From Putridiphycobacter sp965230195 (GTDB lineage: Bacteria > Bacteroidota > Bacteroidia > Flavobacteriales_D > Crocinitomicaceae), in the NCBI GenBank assembly GCA_965230195.1, contig OZ245997.1, positions 3,906,001 through 3,970,000 of the forward strand: a stretch of 64,000 bases of DNA, read 5' to 3'. How positions within the stretch are numbered: the first letter of the stretch is position 1; each line of letters starts with the position of its first letter. The notes beneath the pieces were generated by a model that saw only the letters and a program-made list of their open reading frames with translations, ran no database searches and was not told where the DNA came from. Position numbers and translations under genes: made by a program. Shown here in pieces: positions 42,357 to 51,212 of the stretch.

Positions 42357-43238
42357 ATGATTAATCTAGAGTGGTTAAGAACATTTAAAGCCATTTACGA
42401 ATGCAATACCATTACTGAGGCATCAGGCAAACTTAATATGACCCAGCCCGGAGTGAGTAAACACCTGTCTGCTCTCGAAAGTCATATTGGAAAAGAATTG
42501 TTTGAACGGACTACCCGGAAATTGATAGCAACTGAATATGGTAAATTTCTATATACTCAGATTACAAACCCTTTACGGGAGCTGGAAAAAGTGGAGCGTT
42601 ATTCAGGTAAAAGAACCAAAAAAGCACGTTCGGCTATCACAATTGGTTGCACAACCGATTTTTTTAAAACCAAACTCCGGCATGTCATCTACAATTTCGA
42701 CATGTATATTGTCACCCAATTTGGAAACGAAAATGAATTGATTGAAGCGCTTGAAAGTGAAAAGGTCCAATTACTGGCAGGTATAAAGGAATATCCTGAT
42801 TATAACCATCAGTTTATTGAAGCCACTAATGAGGAACTGGTATTAATTTGTTCGAAAAATACAGAATTACCTTCTTACAATCACGAAAACAAAGCCGAAT
42901 TGATAAAGTGGTTACAAAAAAAGACCTGGTTTGTATTTGATAACGATCAGAAAGATATCAAAATGTTTTGGGAGGCTAATTTTAAAACATTGCCTAAAAT
43001 TGTTCCCAGATACATTCTCCCCTCTTATATTGACATTATTGAAGCTATTAAGTTGACAAATGGATTCAGTATAATTCCCAAACACCTTTGTCAAAAGGCA
43101 CTTGACAAGAACCTGATTAAAATGCCATTAGGGCAATTGAAAACAGTTGAACAAAAACTGTTTTTCACATACAAAGCAAAAAATACCGGACTTGAAGCCA
43201 TTGAGGTTTTTATTGAAAAAACGAATCAAAATATTTAG
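42357..43238 (+). CDS. LysR-family transcriptional regulator
   Basis: The ATG at 42357 gives 293 residues; the region upstream is promoter. The N-terminal HTH reads LEWLRTFKAIYECNTITEASGKLNMTQPGVSKHLSALE split over residues 4-41, then GKELFERTTRKLIATEYG. The C-terminal effector domain starts near residue 85 (SAITIGCTTDFF). It is divergent from the azoreductase, the classic arrangement for a LysR regulator and its target. Confidence 0.9.
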   Translation: MINLEWLRTFKAIYECNTITEASGKLNMTQPGVSKHLSALESHIGKELFERTTRKLIATEYGKFLYTQITNPLRELEKVERYSGKRTKKARSAITIGCTTDFFKTKLRHVIYNFDMYIVTQFGNENELIEALESEKVQLLAGIKEYPDYNHQFIEATNEELVLICSKNTELPSYNHENKAELIKWLQKKTWFVFDNDQKDIKMFWEANFKTLPKIVPRYILPSYIDIIEAIKLTNGFSIIPKHLCQKALDKNLIKMPLGQLKTVEQKLFFTYKAKNTGLEAIEVFIEKTNQNI

Positions 43239-43282
43239 ATTTAAAATCACTATTTTAGGAATATAACTATTGTTTAACTGTT

Positions 43283-43600
43283 ATGGAAGAAGCATATTTT
43301 AACAAAATCAGGAGAGAATTTTGCTTACAAGATCAACAAATTGAAGCAGGTAAAATGATGAGCTCTGAAGCAATTACTTATAAGGGTAAGGTTTTTGCCT
43401 TTTTTTCAAGAAGTAAAAAAATGGTTTTTAAACTGGGAAAAAACTTCAATCCTGAACTGGAAGCATTCGAAATTAACGTTTTCAGTCCCTTTAAGAATGG
43501 GAGGCCGTTAAATGGATGGTTCGAAGTTCCTTTTTCAGAAAGTAATCAATGGGAACTGTTAACTGATAAGGCATTGGTAGTACTGAGAAATGAACTGTAA
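43283..43600 (+). CDS. Small TfoX/MmcQ-like protein of unknown function
   Basis: The 105-residue protein has the pattern MMSSEAITYKGKVFAFFSRSKKMVFKLGKN split over residues 24-53, followed by FSPFKNGRPLNGWFEVPF. This resembles short TfoX-like or YjbR-like domains. It follows the LysR gene by 44 bp. Function unknown. Confidence 0.6.
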   Translation: MEEAYFNKIRREFCLQDQQIEAGKMMSSEAITYKGKVFAFFSRSKKMVFKLGKNFNPELEAFEINVFSPFKNGRPLNGWFEVPFSESNQWELLTDKALVVLRNEL

Positions 43601-43609
43601 CGAAACAAA

Positions 43610-43800
43610 CTAGATTATTACGATCAATCGGAAAACAGACGACCAGATAATAGACTAAAGGTTTAAGTAAAAAATAGTAAATATTATTAGAAATGATCTA
43701 TAAGCCTGAAACCTGTTTTTCCCACACCTGAGACCTGTGACAAAAAACGATTAACTATAAACAATTAACCTGTCAACAATAATCAGGGATGTATAGTTAG
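43610..43800 (+). repeat. Modular intergenic repeat, locus D
   Basis: This fills most of the 344-bp gap 43601-43944. It contains CAGATAATAGACTAAA (43644-43659), identical to the reverse complement of part of locus F. Then TTTAAGTAAAAAATAGTAA, paired words GAAACCTG and GAGACCTG, and GATTAACTATAAACAATTAA followed by CTGTCAACAATAATC. No gene is seen in the gap. Confidence 0.65.
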
Positions 43801-43944
43801 TCAGTGGTTAATAACACTGAAATCACGAAATATTAAACTCCCGATATTGATAAAAAAGGATTCCAATCTTTCGGGTATTATTCCGGCTAACCATCTTCAT
43901 TTTTATGCCTGAACAATTATATTTGAGTGAACACCGAACCAACC

Positions 43945-44925
43945 ATGCACAAACTCCTTATAGTACTGTCAGCCGTACTCTTTCTCTCAATAGATAAGTC
44001 AGGACATTACCCCTCTAAATCAACTGATTCCTGGGAACGACCGGAACTTGTTTTTCCTGAAGACAACCCTTTTTCTGAAAGCAGTATAGAATTGGGAGGT
44101 GCTTTATTTTTTGAACCTTTGCTATCAAGAGATACCACTATCACCTGTCAGTCATGCCATCTGTTAACTGAGGCCTTTGCTGATCATTTACCACTTGGTG
44201 AAGGAATCAAGGGACGGCATGTTACCAGAAATACGCCTACCCTGTTTAACGTAGGGTTTCATCCATACTTTATGGCAGATGGTAAATTCGGAACCCTTGA
44301 AGAGCAGGTTCTTGGTCCAATCAATGAGCACAGGGAATTTGATATGACGGCTGAAGCAGTAGTTGAGCGATTGAAATCTGTACCATTATATAACGATTTA
44401 AGCCTGAAAGCCTATGGTCAACCGCTTTCAATTGAAGTTGTACAAAAGTCAATAGCCAATTTTGAGCGTATTCTCTTTTCCGACAGTTCAAGGTTTGATC
44501 AGTTTAAAAGAGGGGAAATAAAGTTAACTGCTCAGGAAATGAAAGGTTGGACATTATTTAACAGTCCTGAACTAAATTGTATTCAATGCCATAACGGGTA
44601 TAATTTCACTAATTATTCATTTCAAAATAATGGACTGTATACAGTGTATAAAGATTCGGGGCGAGCCCCCATCACCAAAGAAGAAACAGACCTGGCCAAG
44701 TTCAAGGTTCCTACACTTCGCAATATTACCATTACTCATCCATACATGCATGACGGCTCATTTACTTCACTGGAAGCGGTAATTGAGCACTATGCCTCAG
44801 GAGGAAAAAAGCATCCTTCGCAATCGGATCTGATCAAAGGTTTTGACCTCACAGCTGAAGATAAAAAAGCCCTGATAGCCTTTCTGGAAACCTTAACTGA
44901 CAAACGCTTTCTTGATGACAAATAA
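43945..44925 (+). CDS. Di-heme cytochrome c peroxidase (CcpA/MauG family)
   Basis: The ATG at 43945 gives a short signal sequence and 326 residues; an upstream GTG is possible. Two heme c sites are visible: CQSCH (C68, C71, H72) and CIQCH (C212, C215, H216). GRHVTRNTPTLFNVGF and YMHDGSFTSLEAVIEHYASGG are typical of bacterial CCP. It would reduce hydrogen peroxide in the periplasm or act as a MauG-type oxidant. Confidence 0.92.
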   Translation: MHKLLIVLSAVLFLSIDKSGHYPSKSTDSWERPELVFPEDNPFSESSIELGGALFFEPLLSRDTTITCQSCHLLTEAFADHLPLGEGIKGRHVTRNTPTLFNVGFHPYFMADGKFGTLEEQVLGPINEHREFDMTAEAVVERLKSVPLYNDLSLKAYGQPLSIEVVQKSIANFERILFSDSSRFDQFKRGEIKLTAQEMKGWTLFNSPELNCIQCHNGYNFTNYSFQNNGLYTVYKDSGRAPITKEETDLAKFKVPTLRNITITHPYMHDGSFTSLEAVIEHYASGGKKHPSQSDLIKGFDLTAEDKKALIAFLETLTDKRFLDDK

Positions 44926-44927
44926 AA

Positions 44928-45012
44928 ATCAAGAATACGAAATTGAAAATCAAAAATCAGCCATTACTAACTATCAACGAAAAACAATTAACAGATTAAC
45001 GAAAAAGAAAAG
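44928..45012 (+). repeat. Modular intergenic repeat, locus E
   Basis: Contains AAATCAAGAATACG, AAATTGAAAATCAAAAATCA, GCCATTACTAACTATCAACG and AACAATTAACAGATTAACG. The words and order match the later modules of loci D and F. Confidence 0.5.
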
Positions 45013-45064
45013 TAACATTTTACCCTATTGAGTTGTTTTACTTATACAGCTCTTTTGCTTTGAA

Positions 45065-45550
45065 ATGAAATACATGCTTACAGCACTAATCTCTTTTTTG
45101 TCATTTAAAAATACTACTTATACTCAAGACAAAAAAGGGATTTTTGCGCATGTTGAATATCAGGTTTTAAAAAACGACTTTTTACAATTCGGTATTGGTT
45201 TCCATCCCAAAAAACATCTGGTTAACTTTTCAAGACGAAACGGAAAGTATACTTTTATCGGATATACTTTAAACTACTCTACTCAATTGAATAATTCTGA
45301 CTGGGGACTTGCCTTGCAATCTGTAGCTTATAGTGCTACCTATGAGGGTCCTATTGGAGTTGGATTAGAATTGAATATGAAAAACCGATCGGCAACCAAT
45401 CATTTTGGATTTAAACCACTAATTGGTCTCTCCTTCCCCATGTGGAGTGTCATGTATGGTCATCATTTCGATTTAAACAGAAATAAAATGGAACGCATTA
45501 ATCAACATGAATTAATATTCGGATTAAGACTCAGGTGTTTAAAATGGTAA
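45065..45550 (+). CDS. Putative outer-membrane beta-barrel protein
   Basis: The 161-residue protein has a short signal sequence (ALISFLSFKNTTYTQ) and alternating strands with many aromatics and glycines (FLQFGIGFHPKKHL, YTFIGYTLNYSTQL, IGVGLELNMKN, FGLRLRCLKW). It resembles small barrel proteins of Bacteroidetes. No ligand can be proposed. Confidence 0.6.
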   Translation: MKYMLTALISFLSFKNTTYTQDKKGIFAHVEYQVLKNDFLQFGIGFHPKKHLVNFSRRNGKYTFIGYTLNYSTQLNNSDWGLALQSVAYSATYEGPIGVGLELNMKNRSATNHFGFKPLIGLSFPMWSVMYGHHFDLNRNKMERINQHELIFGLRLRCLKW

Positions 45551-45791
45551 ATCAAATGATAAATCGCTACAGAGTATCTGGTAAAAAATTACTTATTTTC
45601 TTTGTAGCTCCTCTTTACTTCTTGAGAATTCAAAATAACATCCAAAAAAATTATTTACCTCAATTTATGATAAATTAAGAGAATCAAATTAAACTGTTTT
45701 CCAAGTCATTTTAATTTAGATTAAATTTATCAATTGTCGCCTAAAGTGTGATTCAATATAACCTGTTTTTAAAGTCCATTATTAATAAAAA

Positions 45792-46343
45792 ATGAAAGAA
45801 TTCCTTTCCGACTATATCAATATTTCAGATGAAGAATATGAGTCCTTTATATCGGTAGCCAAATTAAAAACCTATAATAAAGGGGATTATTTGCTGAGAG
45901 CTGACAGGTCAGTGCAAAAACTCTTTTTTATTAAATCAGGTTTTATGCGTGGATACAGAATTCGGAATGGCGTTGATATTACCCATCATTTTTATTTGGA
46001 AAACTGGTTTGCAACAGATTATGAAAGCTATTTAACCGGAAATCCGGGAGAGTTATATATTGAAGCCATTATGGATACAACTGTATATGAGTTTGATAAA
46101 AAAACTTTATTTGCTTTTTATGAATCTCATCATAAATTTGAAAAATTAAGGTTTATTCAGGCGGAAGATGCTTATTTACAAATGGTAAAAAGACTACAAA
46201 ATTTCCAATACATGGAACTAAAAGACCGTTATATGGACCTAGTCAATAGAAATCCTGAATTGTTCAACCTGGTTCCACAAAGTCAAATTGCTTCATACCT
46301 GGGTGTAACCCCACAAAGTTTAAGCAGGATAAAACAATGCTGA
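45792..46343 (+). CDS. Crp/Fnr-family transcriptional regulator
   Basis: The 183-residue protein has a barrel (GDYLLRADRSVQKLFFIKSGFMRGY split over residues 32-56) and a winged helix ending VPQSQIASYLGVTPQSLSRIK. The recognition helix has Gln where the other three copies here, and E. coli FNR and CRP, have Glu. The dyad before the next gene correspondingly lacks the central G of TTGAC. Probable regulator of the hydrolase-peptidase fusion downstream. Confidence 0.86.
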   Translation: MKEFLSDYINISDEEYESFISVAKLKTYNKGDYLLRADRSVQKLFFIKSGFMRGYRIRNGVDITHHFYLENWFATDYESYLTGNPGELYIEAIMDTTVYEFDKKTLFAFYESHHKFEKLRFIQAEDAYLQMVKRLQNFQYMELKDRYMDLVNRNPELFNLVPQSQIASYLGVTPQSLSRIKQC

Positions 46344-46352
46344 TTTGTCCCG

Positions 46353-46396
46353 TTAACATATGTGAATGCTCAGGTACAGGAGATCATTTACCTTTG
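46353..46396 (+). promoter_or_regulatory. FNR-like variant operator and -7 element of the fusion gene
   Basis: TTAACATATGTGAA at 46353-46366 is TTAAC-N4-GTGAA, half-sites TTAAC and TTCAC. TACCTTTG at 46389-46396 is a perfect -7 element. Centre to element start is 29.5 bp. Confidence 0.65.
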
Positions 46397-46430
46397 TCAT
46401 AAATGAGAGATTAAAATAGCACACAAAATT

Positions 46431-48650
46431 ATGAAAGTATACCTATTTATTCTGGCAATCTTCCTTTCAAAGCTCGCTATTACACAGGAAATGGCAAGAG
46501 TTGAAATTAGTTCAGAAGACCCCTATCACTACTACATAAATGACAATGATTCAACCAACTTGTTTTATTATAAAATGCTTCCAGCAGGTAAACCGATAGG
46601 TGCTTTAGTTCTTTTGCCAAGTGCAGGTGAGTCAATTGAGAGTATGTTAAATCAAATCACTTTACATAAAGAAGCTGTTAAAAACGATTTACTGGTAATC
46701 ATGCCCTCTTACAACATGGGTACTATTCAACAAATTCCGGAATTGAACTTTTTTGATACCATTTTTAAACAAGTTGTAGAGGAACATGCGGTACCAAAAG
46801 ACAATTTTATTTTTTGCGGGCTTTCTAAAGGTGCAATGATTTCTTTAACCTATGGGATTAGGTCTGTAAGAGACAGTAGCACATATCTTGTTCCAAAAGG
46901 CATCATAGGTATCGATCCGCCTGTAGATCTGGCCAGGTTATACAGGTATTGTGAACGGGAAATCGAACGAAACTTCAGTAATGCAGGGCTACAGGAAGCA
47001 AAATGGCTAAAAAGTGTCTACGAACAGGTATATGGCGGGTCTCCGGACAGTGTGCCAATGAAATATCAGGAAGGTTCAACATTTACTTATGGTGCTGAAA
47101 AAGGAGGAAATGCTCAGTATTTAAATGATATTGCCATACGCATGCATTCTGACCTAAATATTGATTTTTTGATAAATCAGCGAAAACGGGATCTTTATGA
47201 TTGGAACGGAACTGACATAGTGGCCTTTGTAAACCAGTTAAAAATCAATGGCAACAAACAGGCTGATGTTATCATATCACAGAATAAAGGAAAAAGAATG
47301 GATGGCTCCGCCAATCCCCACTCCTGGTCAATTATTGACAGTGACACAACCATCAACTGGATTTTAAAAATATTGAATCAAGAGCAATCAAATACCGTAA
47401 AGGAAAATAATCAACGATTTTTTGTCAATGACGTACTGTCAAAAAAGAGCTATTTAGAAGATCTGAATCAATTGGTAGATTCCATCCAAACCAATCACCC
47501 TCAACCGTATGAGTTTATACCCAGAAATGAATTTGAGAAACGGGTTGAACAGCTTAAAGGACAGATAACAGACTCTACAACAATAGCAGAGTTTGCCTGG
47601 ACTTGCAATGCAATTTCAGCAATGGCAGGCTGTCTTCATACTTATAACTTTAGCAATAGTTTTAACCTATCTCCCGATTTGTTCTTCCCTGTTAATGTTC
47701 AGTATATTGATAACAAACTTTATGTAACCAAATTATTCGCTCCTAATCCTGAACTAAAGCCTGGAATGGAAATCCTAAAAATTAATGGAATGGCTGTTTC
47801 TGAATTAAAAAGTAAAATCGCCTCACATATTTCGTCAGATGGTTATAACCAACACTTTATTCAGGCAATTACAAATAATAATTTTGGTTACTTCAGTGGC
47901 TTTCAGCTTAACTTTCCGCCAGTTTATAAAGTCGTGATTAAAGAAAATGGAATCGAAAAGGAAATAGAACTGAAGAAAAACCTGCCTGATACACCAAACG
48001 CGTCTAAAAACCAAACTAAAAATTTAAGCTTCAATATTAAACCCTCCGAAAAATTGGCCACTTTGACCATCAAAAGTTTTGTTTATTATGATGAACAGCT
48101 CCCTGTTTTTAAATCATTTATAGACAGTTGCTTCACCCAGATTGAACTTAATGGAATTAAAAATATTGTAATCGATCTTCGTGACAACGGTGGTGGAGAT
48201 CCTTATTGTGCAGCCTACTTACTACAGTACTTATCTGACACCCCTTTCCGTTACTATAAAAAAGGCAGTACTGCAGTTTATAAGGATCTGGAAGAAAAAA
48301 TCAATCCGGTAAAAAATAATTTTTCAGGGAATATCTTTGTCCTGATCAATTCTACCTGTTGTTCAACAACCGGTCACCTTTGCTCAATTCTGAAATACAA
48401 AAAAATAGGTGTATTAATCGGTGAAGAAACAGGCGCTACCTACAGTTGTAATGCTCATACTATTAATTTTAAATTAAAGCATTCCGGCATTAATGTTTCA
48501 GTAGCTACCAAAACCTATCAAACAGATGTTACAGGTTTTGACAAAAACAAGGGTATCACCCCTGATCATCAAACGAATAGAACACTGGAAGAAATACTTG
48601 AAAAAAGAGACCTGGAGATGGAAAAGGTATTAGAATTAATTGGTGATTAG
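46431..48650 (+). CDS. Secreted alpha/beta hydrolase fused to S41 peptidase
   Basis: The 739-residue protein has a signal peptide (residues 1-19), an alpha/beta hydrolase domain at about 20-315 and an S41 (C-terminal-processing-like) peptidase domain at about 335-735. The hydrolase nucleophile is S132 in CGLSKGAM, with H297 in NPHSWSI as candidate base. The S41 part has a PDZ-like region (PGMEILKINGMAVSEL), IDLRDNGGGDP near 581-591 and the Ser motif INSTCCSTTGH near 639-648 (S641 or S645), then GEETGA. A peptide or ester substrate outside the cytoplasm is likely. Confidence 0.85.
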   Translation: MKVYLFILAIFLSKLAITQEMARVEISSEDPYHYYINDNDSTNLFYYKMLPAGKPIGALVLLPSAGESIESMLNQITLHKEAVKNDLLVIMPSYNMGTIQQIPELNFFDTIFKQVVEEHAVPKDNFIFCGLSKGAMISLTYGIRSVRDSSTYLVPKGIIGIDPPVDLARLYRYCEREIERNFSNAGLQEAKWLKSVYEQVYGGSPDSVPMKYQEGSTFTYGAEKGGNAQYLNDIAIRMHSDLNIDFLINQRKRDLYDWNGTDIVAFVNQLKINGNKQADVIISQNKGKRMDGSANPHSWSIIDSDTTINWILKILNQEQSNTVKENNQRFFVNDVLSKKSYLEDLNQLVDSIQTNHPQPYEFIPRNEFEKRVEQLKGQITDSTTIAEFAWTCNAISAMAGCLHTYNFSNSFNLSPDLFFPVNVQYIDNKLYVTKLFAPNPELKPGMEILKINGMAVSELKSKIASHISSDGYNQHFIQAITNNNFGYFSGFQLNFPPVYKVVIKENGIEKEIELKKNLPDTPNASKNQTKNLSFNIKPSEKLATLTIKSFVYYDEQLPVFKSFIDSCFTQIELNGIKNIVIDLRDNGGGDPYCAAYLLQYLSDTPFRYYKKGSTAVYKDLEEKINPVKNNFSGNIFVLINSTCCSTTGHLCSILKYKKIGVLIGEETGATYSCNAHTINFKLKHSGINVSVATKTYQTDVTGFDKNKGITPDHQTNRTLEEILEKRDLEMEKVLELIGD

Positions 48651-48713
48651 GGAAATAAGTTAAACTCTCTTTTCACGTCAAAGGTAGAATACAACAAAAT
48701 CTAACTTCTGTTG

Positions 48714-49697
48714 TTAGCCTGATGGGCTTTTTCCAAACCATTTTTTATATGCACGACTAAAGGAACTCAGCTCCGAAAATCCAAGAATGAAGGCTAATTC
48801 AGTTAAAGTATGTGATTTTGAAGCTACCACTTCAAGTGCCACTGTCTTTCTGTAATCCTCCAAAATTTTAGTGAAACTGGTTTGCTCCTCTTTTAATTTC
48901 TTATGGAGATTCTGACGACTCATATGTAGTTGATCGGCAACAAAGTCAACGCTAACAACTCCTTTTGACAAGTGTTGTCCAACCACTGTTTTAACCTGAT
49001 TCTCAAATCTTGATCTCAGCACCAGATTTTCGCTATCTTTATTGGCTTTCTCCACAATAATTTCATTGACATAGGGCTGAGAAAGAGGGTTCTCTTTTTT
49101 GAGGGCAGACCGGTTAAAACTAATTTTGTTAACCGGAGCGTCAAAGCTCACGTCACAATTAAAAACTTTAGTATATAATTTTTTATAGGAAGGTGCCGAA
49201 AATTCGAACTCTATACTATAAATTTCACCATAGTTTTTCAGTATATCATAGGTGTCGATAATTGATGTTTCAGCATCCCATATGGTTTTCGCCGACTTTG
49301 CCTTTCTATAGTAGATAAATTCTGCCTTATCCTCCTTTTCTATTAATTGAATTTTTACACCGTCGCTCAATAAATTATTATAGCGAACTGCCATTAAAAA
49401 AGCTTCACCAATAGTATCACAGCTGGCTGCTAATGCTCCCACCATACCACTCTGTGCCTGCTTGTATTTTTCACAGTTCCTTGAAAGATGAATACCAATT
49501 TCAGGCGTATCAAGTTTTTCAACTATCTTCTTTTCAAAATCGACCAATTCATCTAATGCTATAAAGGAAGGGTTAGCATCCAGAAACTTGCTAAATGGCT
49601 TTATAAGTGTTTCATGTAACACTTTATCGGAACATAATTGAGTAAACCCATTTACTCTACTTTTTGCAAAAGTGGTGGATACCAAATAACCAGACAT
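48714..49697 (-). CDS. AraC-family regulator (Arabinose_bd type)
   Basis: The ATG at 49697 gives 327 residues. The N-terminal part (about 1-200) matches the OruR/ArgR-type ligand domain pattern: LVDFEKKIVEKLDTPEIGIHLSRN is split over residues 51-74 and GMVGALAASCDTIGEAFLMAVRY follows. The C-terminal HTH ends LTELAFILGFSELSSFSRAYKKWFGKSPSG, split over 298-327; it stops a few residues earlier than usual. It is divergent from the membrane-protein genes starting at 49810. Confidence 0.87.
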   Translation of the reverse strand: MSGYLVSTTFAKSRVNGFTQLCSDKVLHETLIKPFSKFLDANPSFIALDELVDFEKKIVEKLDTPEIGIHLSRNCEKYKQAQSGMVGALAASCDTIGEAFLMAVRYNNLLSDGVKIQLIEKEDKAEFIYYRKAKSAKTIWDAETSIIDTYDILKNYGEIYSIEFEFSAPSYKKLYTKVFNCDVSFDAPVNKISFNRSALKKENPLSQPYVNEIIVEKANKDSENLVLRSRFENQVKTVVGQHLSKGVVSVDFVADQLHMSRQNLHKKLKEEQTSFTKILEDYRKTVALEVVASKSHTLTELAFILGFSELSSFSRAYKKWFGKSPSG

Positions 49698-49732
49698 ACG
49701 ACTCCCTAAAGTTAACAATTAAATTTTACCTA

Positions 49733-49790
49733 TAGTCAAATATTGGTTACGATTAGACAACAGGTTTAAGACAAGTTATCAGGAGTTTTG
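49733..49790 (+). promoter_or_regulatory. AraC-type direct repeats and promoter of the gene at 49810
   Basis: TAGTCAA at 49733-49739 and TAGACAA at 49754-49760 are direct repeats 21 bp apart. GAGTTTTG at 49783-49790 matches the -7 element at 7 of 8 positions. The layout is like that at 30784-30839, with a 1-bp difference. Confidence 0.4.
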
Positions 49791-49809
49791 TATCATAAAA
49801 ATTCTAGTT

Positions 49810-50433
49810 ATGAAACAACAAAAAAAATTAATTCTGCTTACGTTGATCATTTTCAATTTTGTTCCAACCTGCTTAGCACAAGATAAAAAATTCGATCAGA
49901 GACAATCAATCACTTTTGGCCTGGTTCAACCATTACTGGGAGGATTTAATGTGACTTATACCCGACAACGCAAAAGATTCCTCTTTGCCTATTCTCATGG
50001 TACAATGCTAAACCTAAACCGGCTCAATGGAGCCTTTAAATCTAAATCTGCCAGAGAACTCAATCTTGACCATCTCACCTTTATTTCTACAGGTTTTGAT
50101 TTAGGATACAGAATATTACCAGATTTATCTATAAGAGGTGAATGGAAATGGCATTTTAATGACCTCCAACACCCTTCTGGTGAAAAAATACAGTATCAAA
50201 CCATTACCGTTGGTCCATCCCTCTATTATCAATGGATTCCTTTCCGAAAAAGTAATAACATTCTGTCAGGAATAACCCTGGAAAGCTCCATACGTTGGTG
50301 GCCTGTGGTTTACAGCTCGCTTGAAGAATATTCATATGACTTTACTAATACATCTGGAGAAATTGAAACATTTACTCACGATCCCGGAAATCTGTTTTTT
50401 GGGGCATCTCTTGGTTGGACCTTTAATAATTAA
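49810..50433 (+). CDS. Putative outer-membrane beta-barrel protein
   Basis: The 207-residue protein has a signal peptide of about 23 residues (NFVPTCLAQ) and alternating strands: QSITFGLVQPLLGGFNVTYTRQ is split over residues 32-53, then FISTGFDLGYRI, IQYQTITVGPSLYYQW, and an end FFGASLGWTFNN typical of outer-membrane barrels. The following membrane protein gene starts 4 bp later. Confidence 0.65.
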   Translation: MKQQKKLILLTLIIFNFVPTCLAQDKKFDQRQSITFGLVQPLLGGFNVTYTRQRKRFLFAYSHGTMLNLNRLNGAFKSKSARELNLDHLTFISTGFDLGYRILPDLSIRGEWKWHFNDLQHPSGEKIQYQTITVGPSLYYQWIPFRKSNNILSGITLESSIRWWPVVYSSLEEYSYDFTNTSGEIETFTHDPGNLFFGASLGWTFNN

Positions 50434-50437
50434 TACC

Positions 50438-51118
50438 ATGAAATATAAAAAAAGAGCTGGTTTTTTTCTAATCACGACGGTTGTCACAATTCTCATCAGC
50501 CTTATTATTACTTTAAAATTTGAAATCACGTTAAATACATATGACATTGATAAGACACTTTATCAAATATCAAAACACAATACTGCCCATTTTCTTGAAC
50601 TAACTTTTGATGTGTTGTCAAGTATTTCCCTGATTACTTTTGCAACACTACTCTACTTGTATTCACAAAAAGATAAAACGCTATTTATATCCATGATATT
50701 CTTTATAGTCAGTGGGACAATTATGGTAATACATGACATGGGTAACTTTGCTGTAACCTGGGTGGCTAATACCTATTCAACCTCAAAACCAGCTGAAACC
50801 TATGCGTTACAAGCTTCAGCTTTTTCTCTTCTGCTAACTGCTAAATGGGGAGTGACGTTAGCCTCTTTAATGCTTATACCGGGTAACTTCTTATGTATTT
50901 TTTCAATTGAAAAAAATACGAAGTTTATCAAGTGGTTTGGGATATTTGCCGGAATAGCCGGTCTACCAGCCCTTGTTTTAGTTTGGTTAGGAGAAAATTA
51001 TGAACCTGTAAGTTATGGTCTGTGGCTTCCTATATTGCTATGGCAATTGACATTTGGGATCTTGCTGTTTAGAAATAAACCGCTATATCCAATCGACAAT
51101 GAAGAAGTTGTAGTCTAA
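50438..51118 (+). CDS. Six-helix integral membrane protein of unknown function
   Basis: The ATG at 50438 directly follows the barrel gene and gives 226 residues with about six membrane segments (TTVVTILISLIITLKF, VLSSISLITFATLLYLY, ISMIFFIVSGTIMVIH, and others). The pattern recalls DUF4386 proteins, but I cannot assign it with certainty. It probably shares a transcript with the barrel gene. Confidence 0.65.
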   Translation: MKYKKRAGFFLITTVVTILISLIITLKFEITLNTYDIDKTLYQISKHNTAHFLELTFDVLSSISLITFATLLYLYSQKDKTLFISMIFFIVSGTIMVIHDMGNFAVTWVANTYSTSKPAETYALQASAFSLLLTAKWGVTLASLMLIPGNFLCIFSIEKNTKFIKWFGIFAGIAGLPALVLVWLGENYEPVSYGLWLPILLWQLTFGILLFRNKPLYPIDNEEVVV

Positions 51119-51175
51119 CACAGTTACAGTCATATAGAACAAATCTAAGCAAAAATCAAAAGCATCAATAGGGTC

Positions 51176-51212
51176 AAAAGGCTTTTGAGTTGTCCTAACT
51201 TAAAAGCCTTTT
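51176..51212 (+). terminator. Terminator-like hairpin ending at a start codon
   Basis: AAAAGGCTTTT at 51176-51186 pairs with AAAAGCCTTTT at 51202-51212, extended inward by AGTT/AACT around a 5-base loop. Its last T is the base before the ATG at 51213. It may end the upstream operon, sequester the start, or both. Confidence 0.6.
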
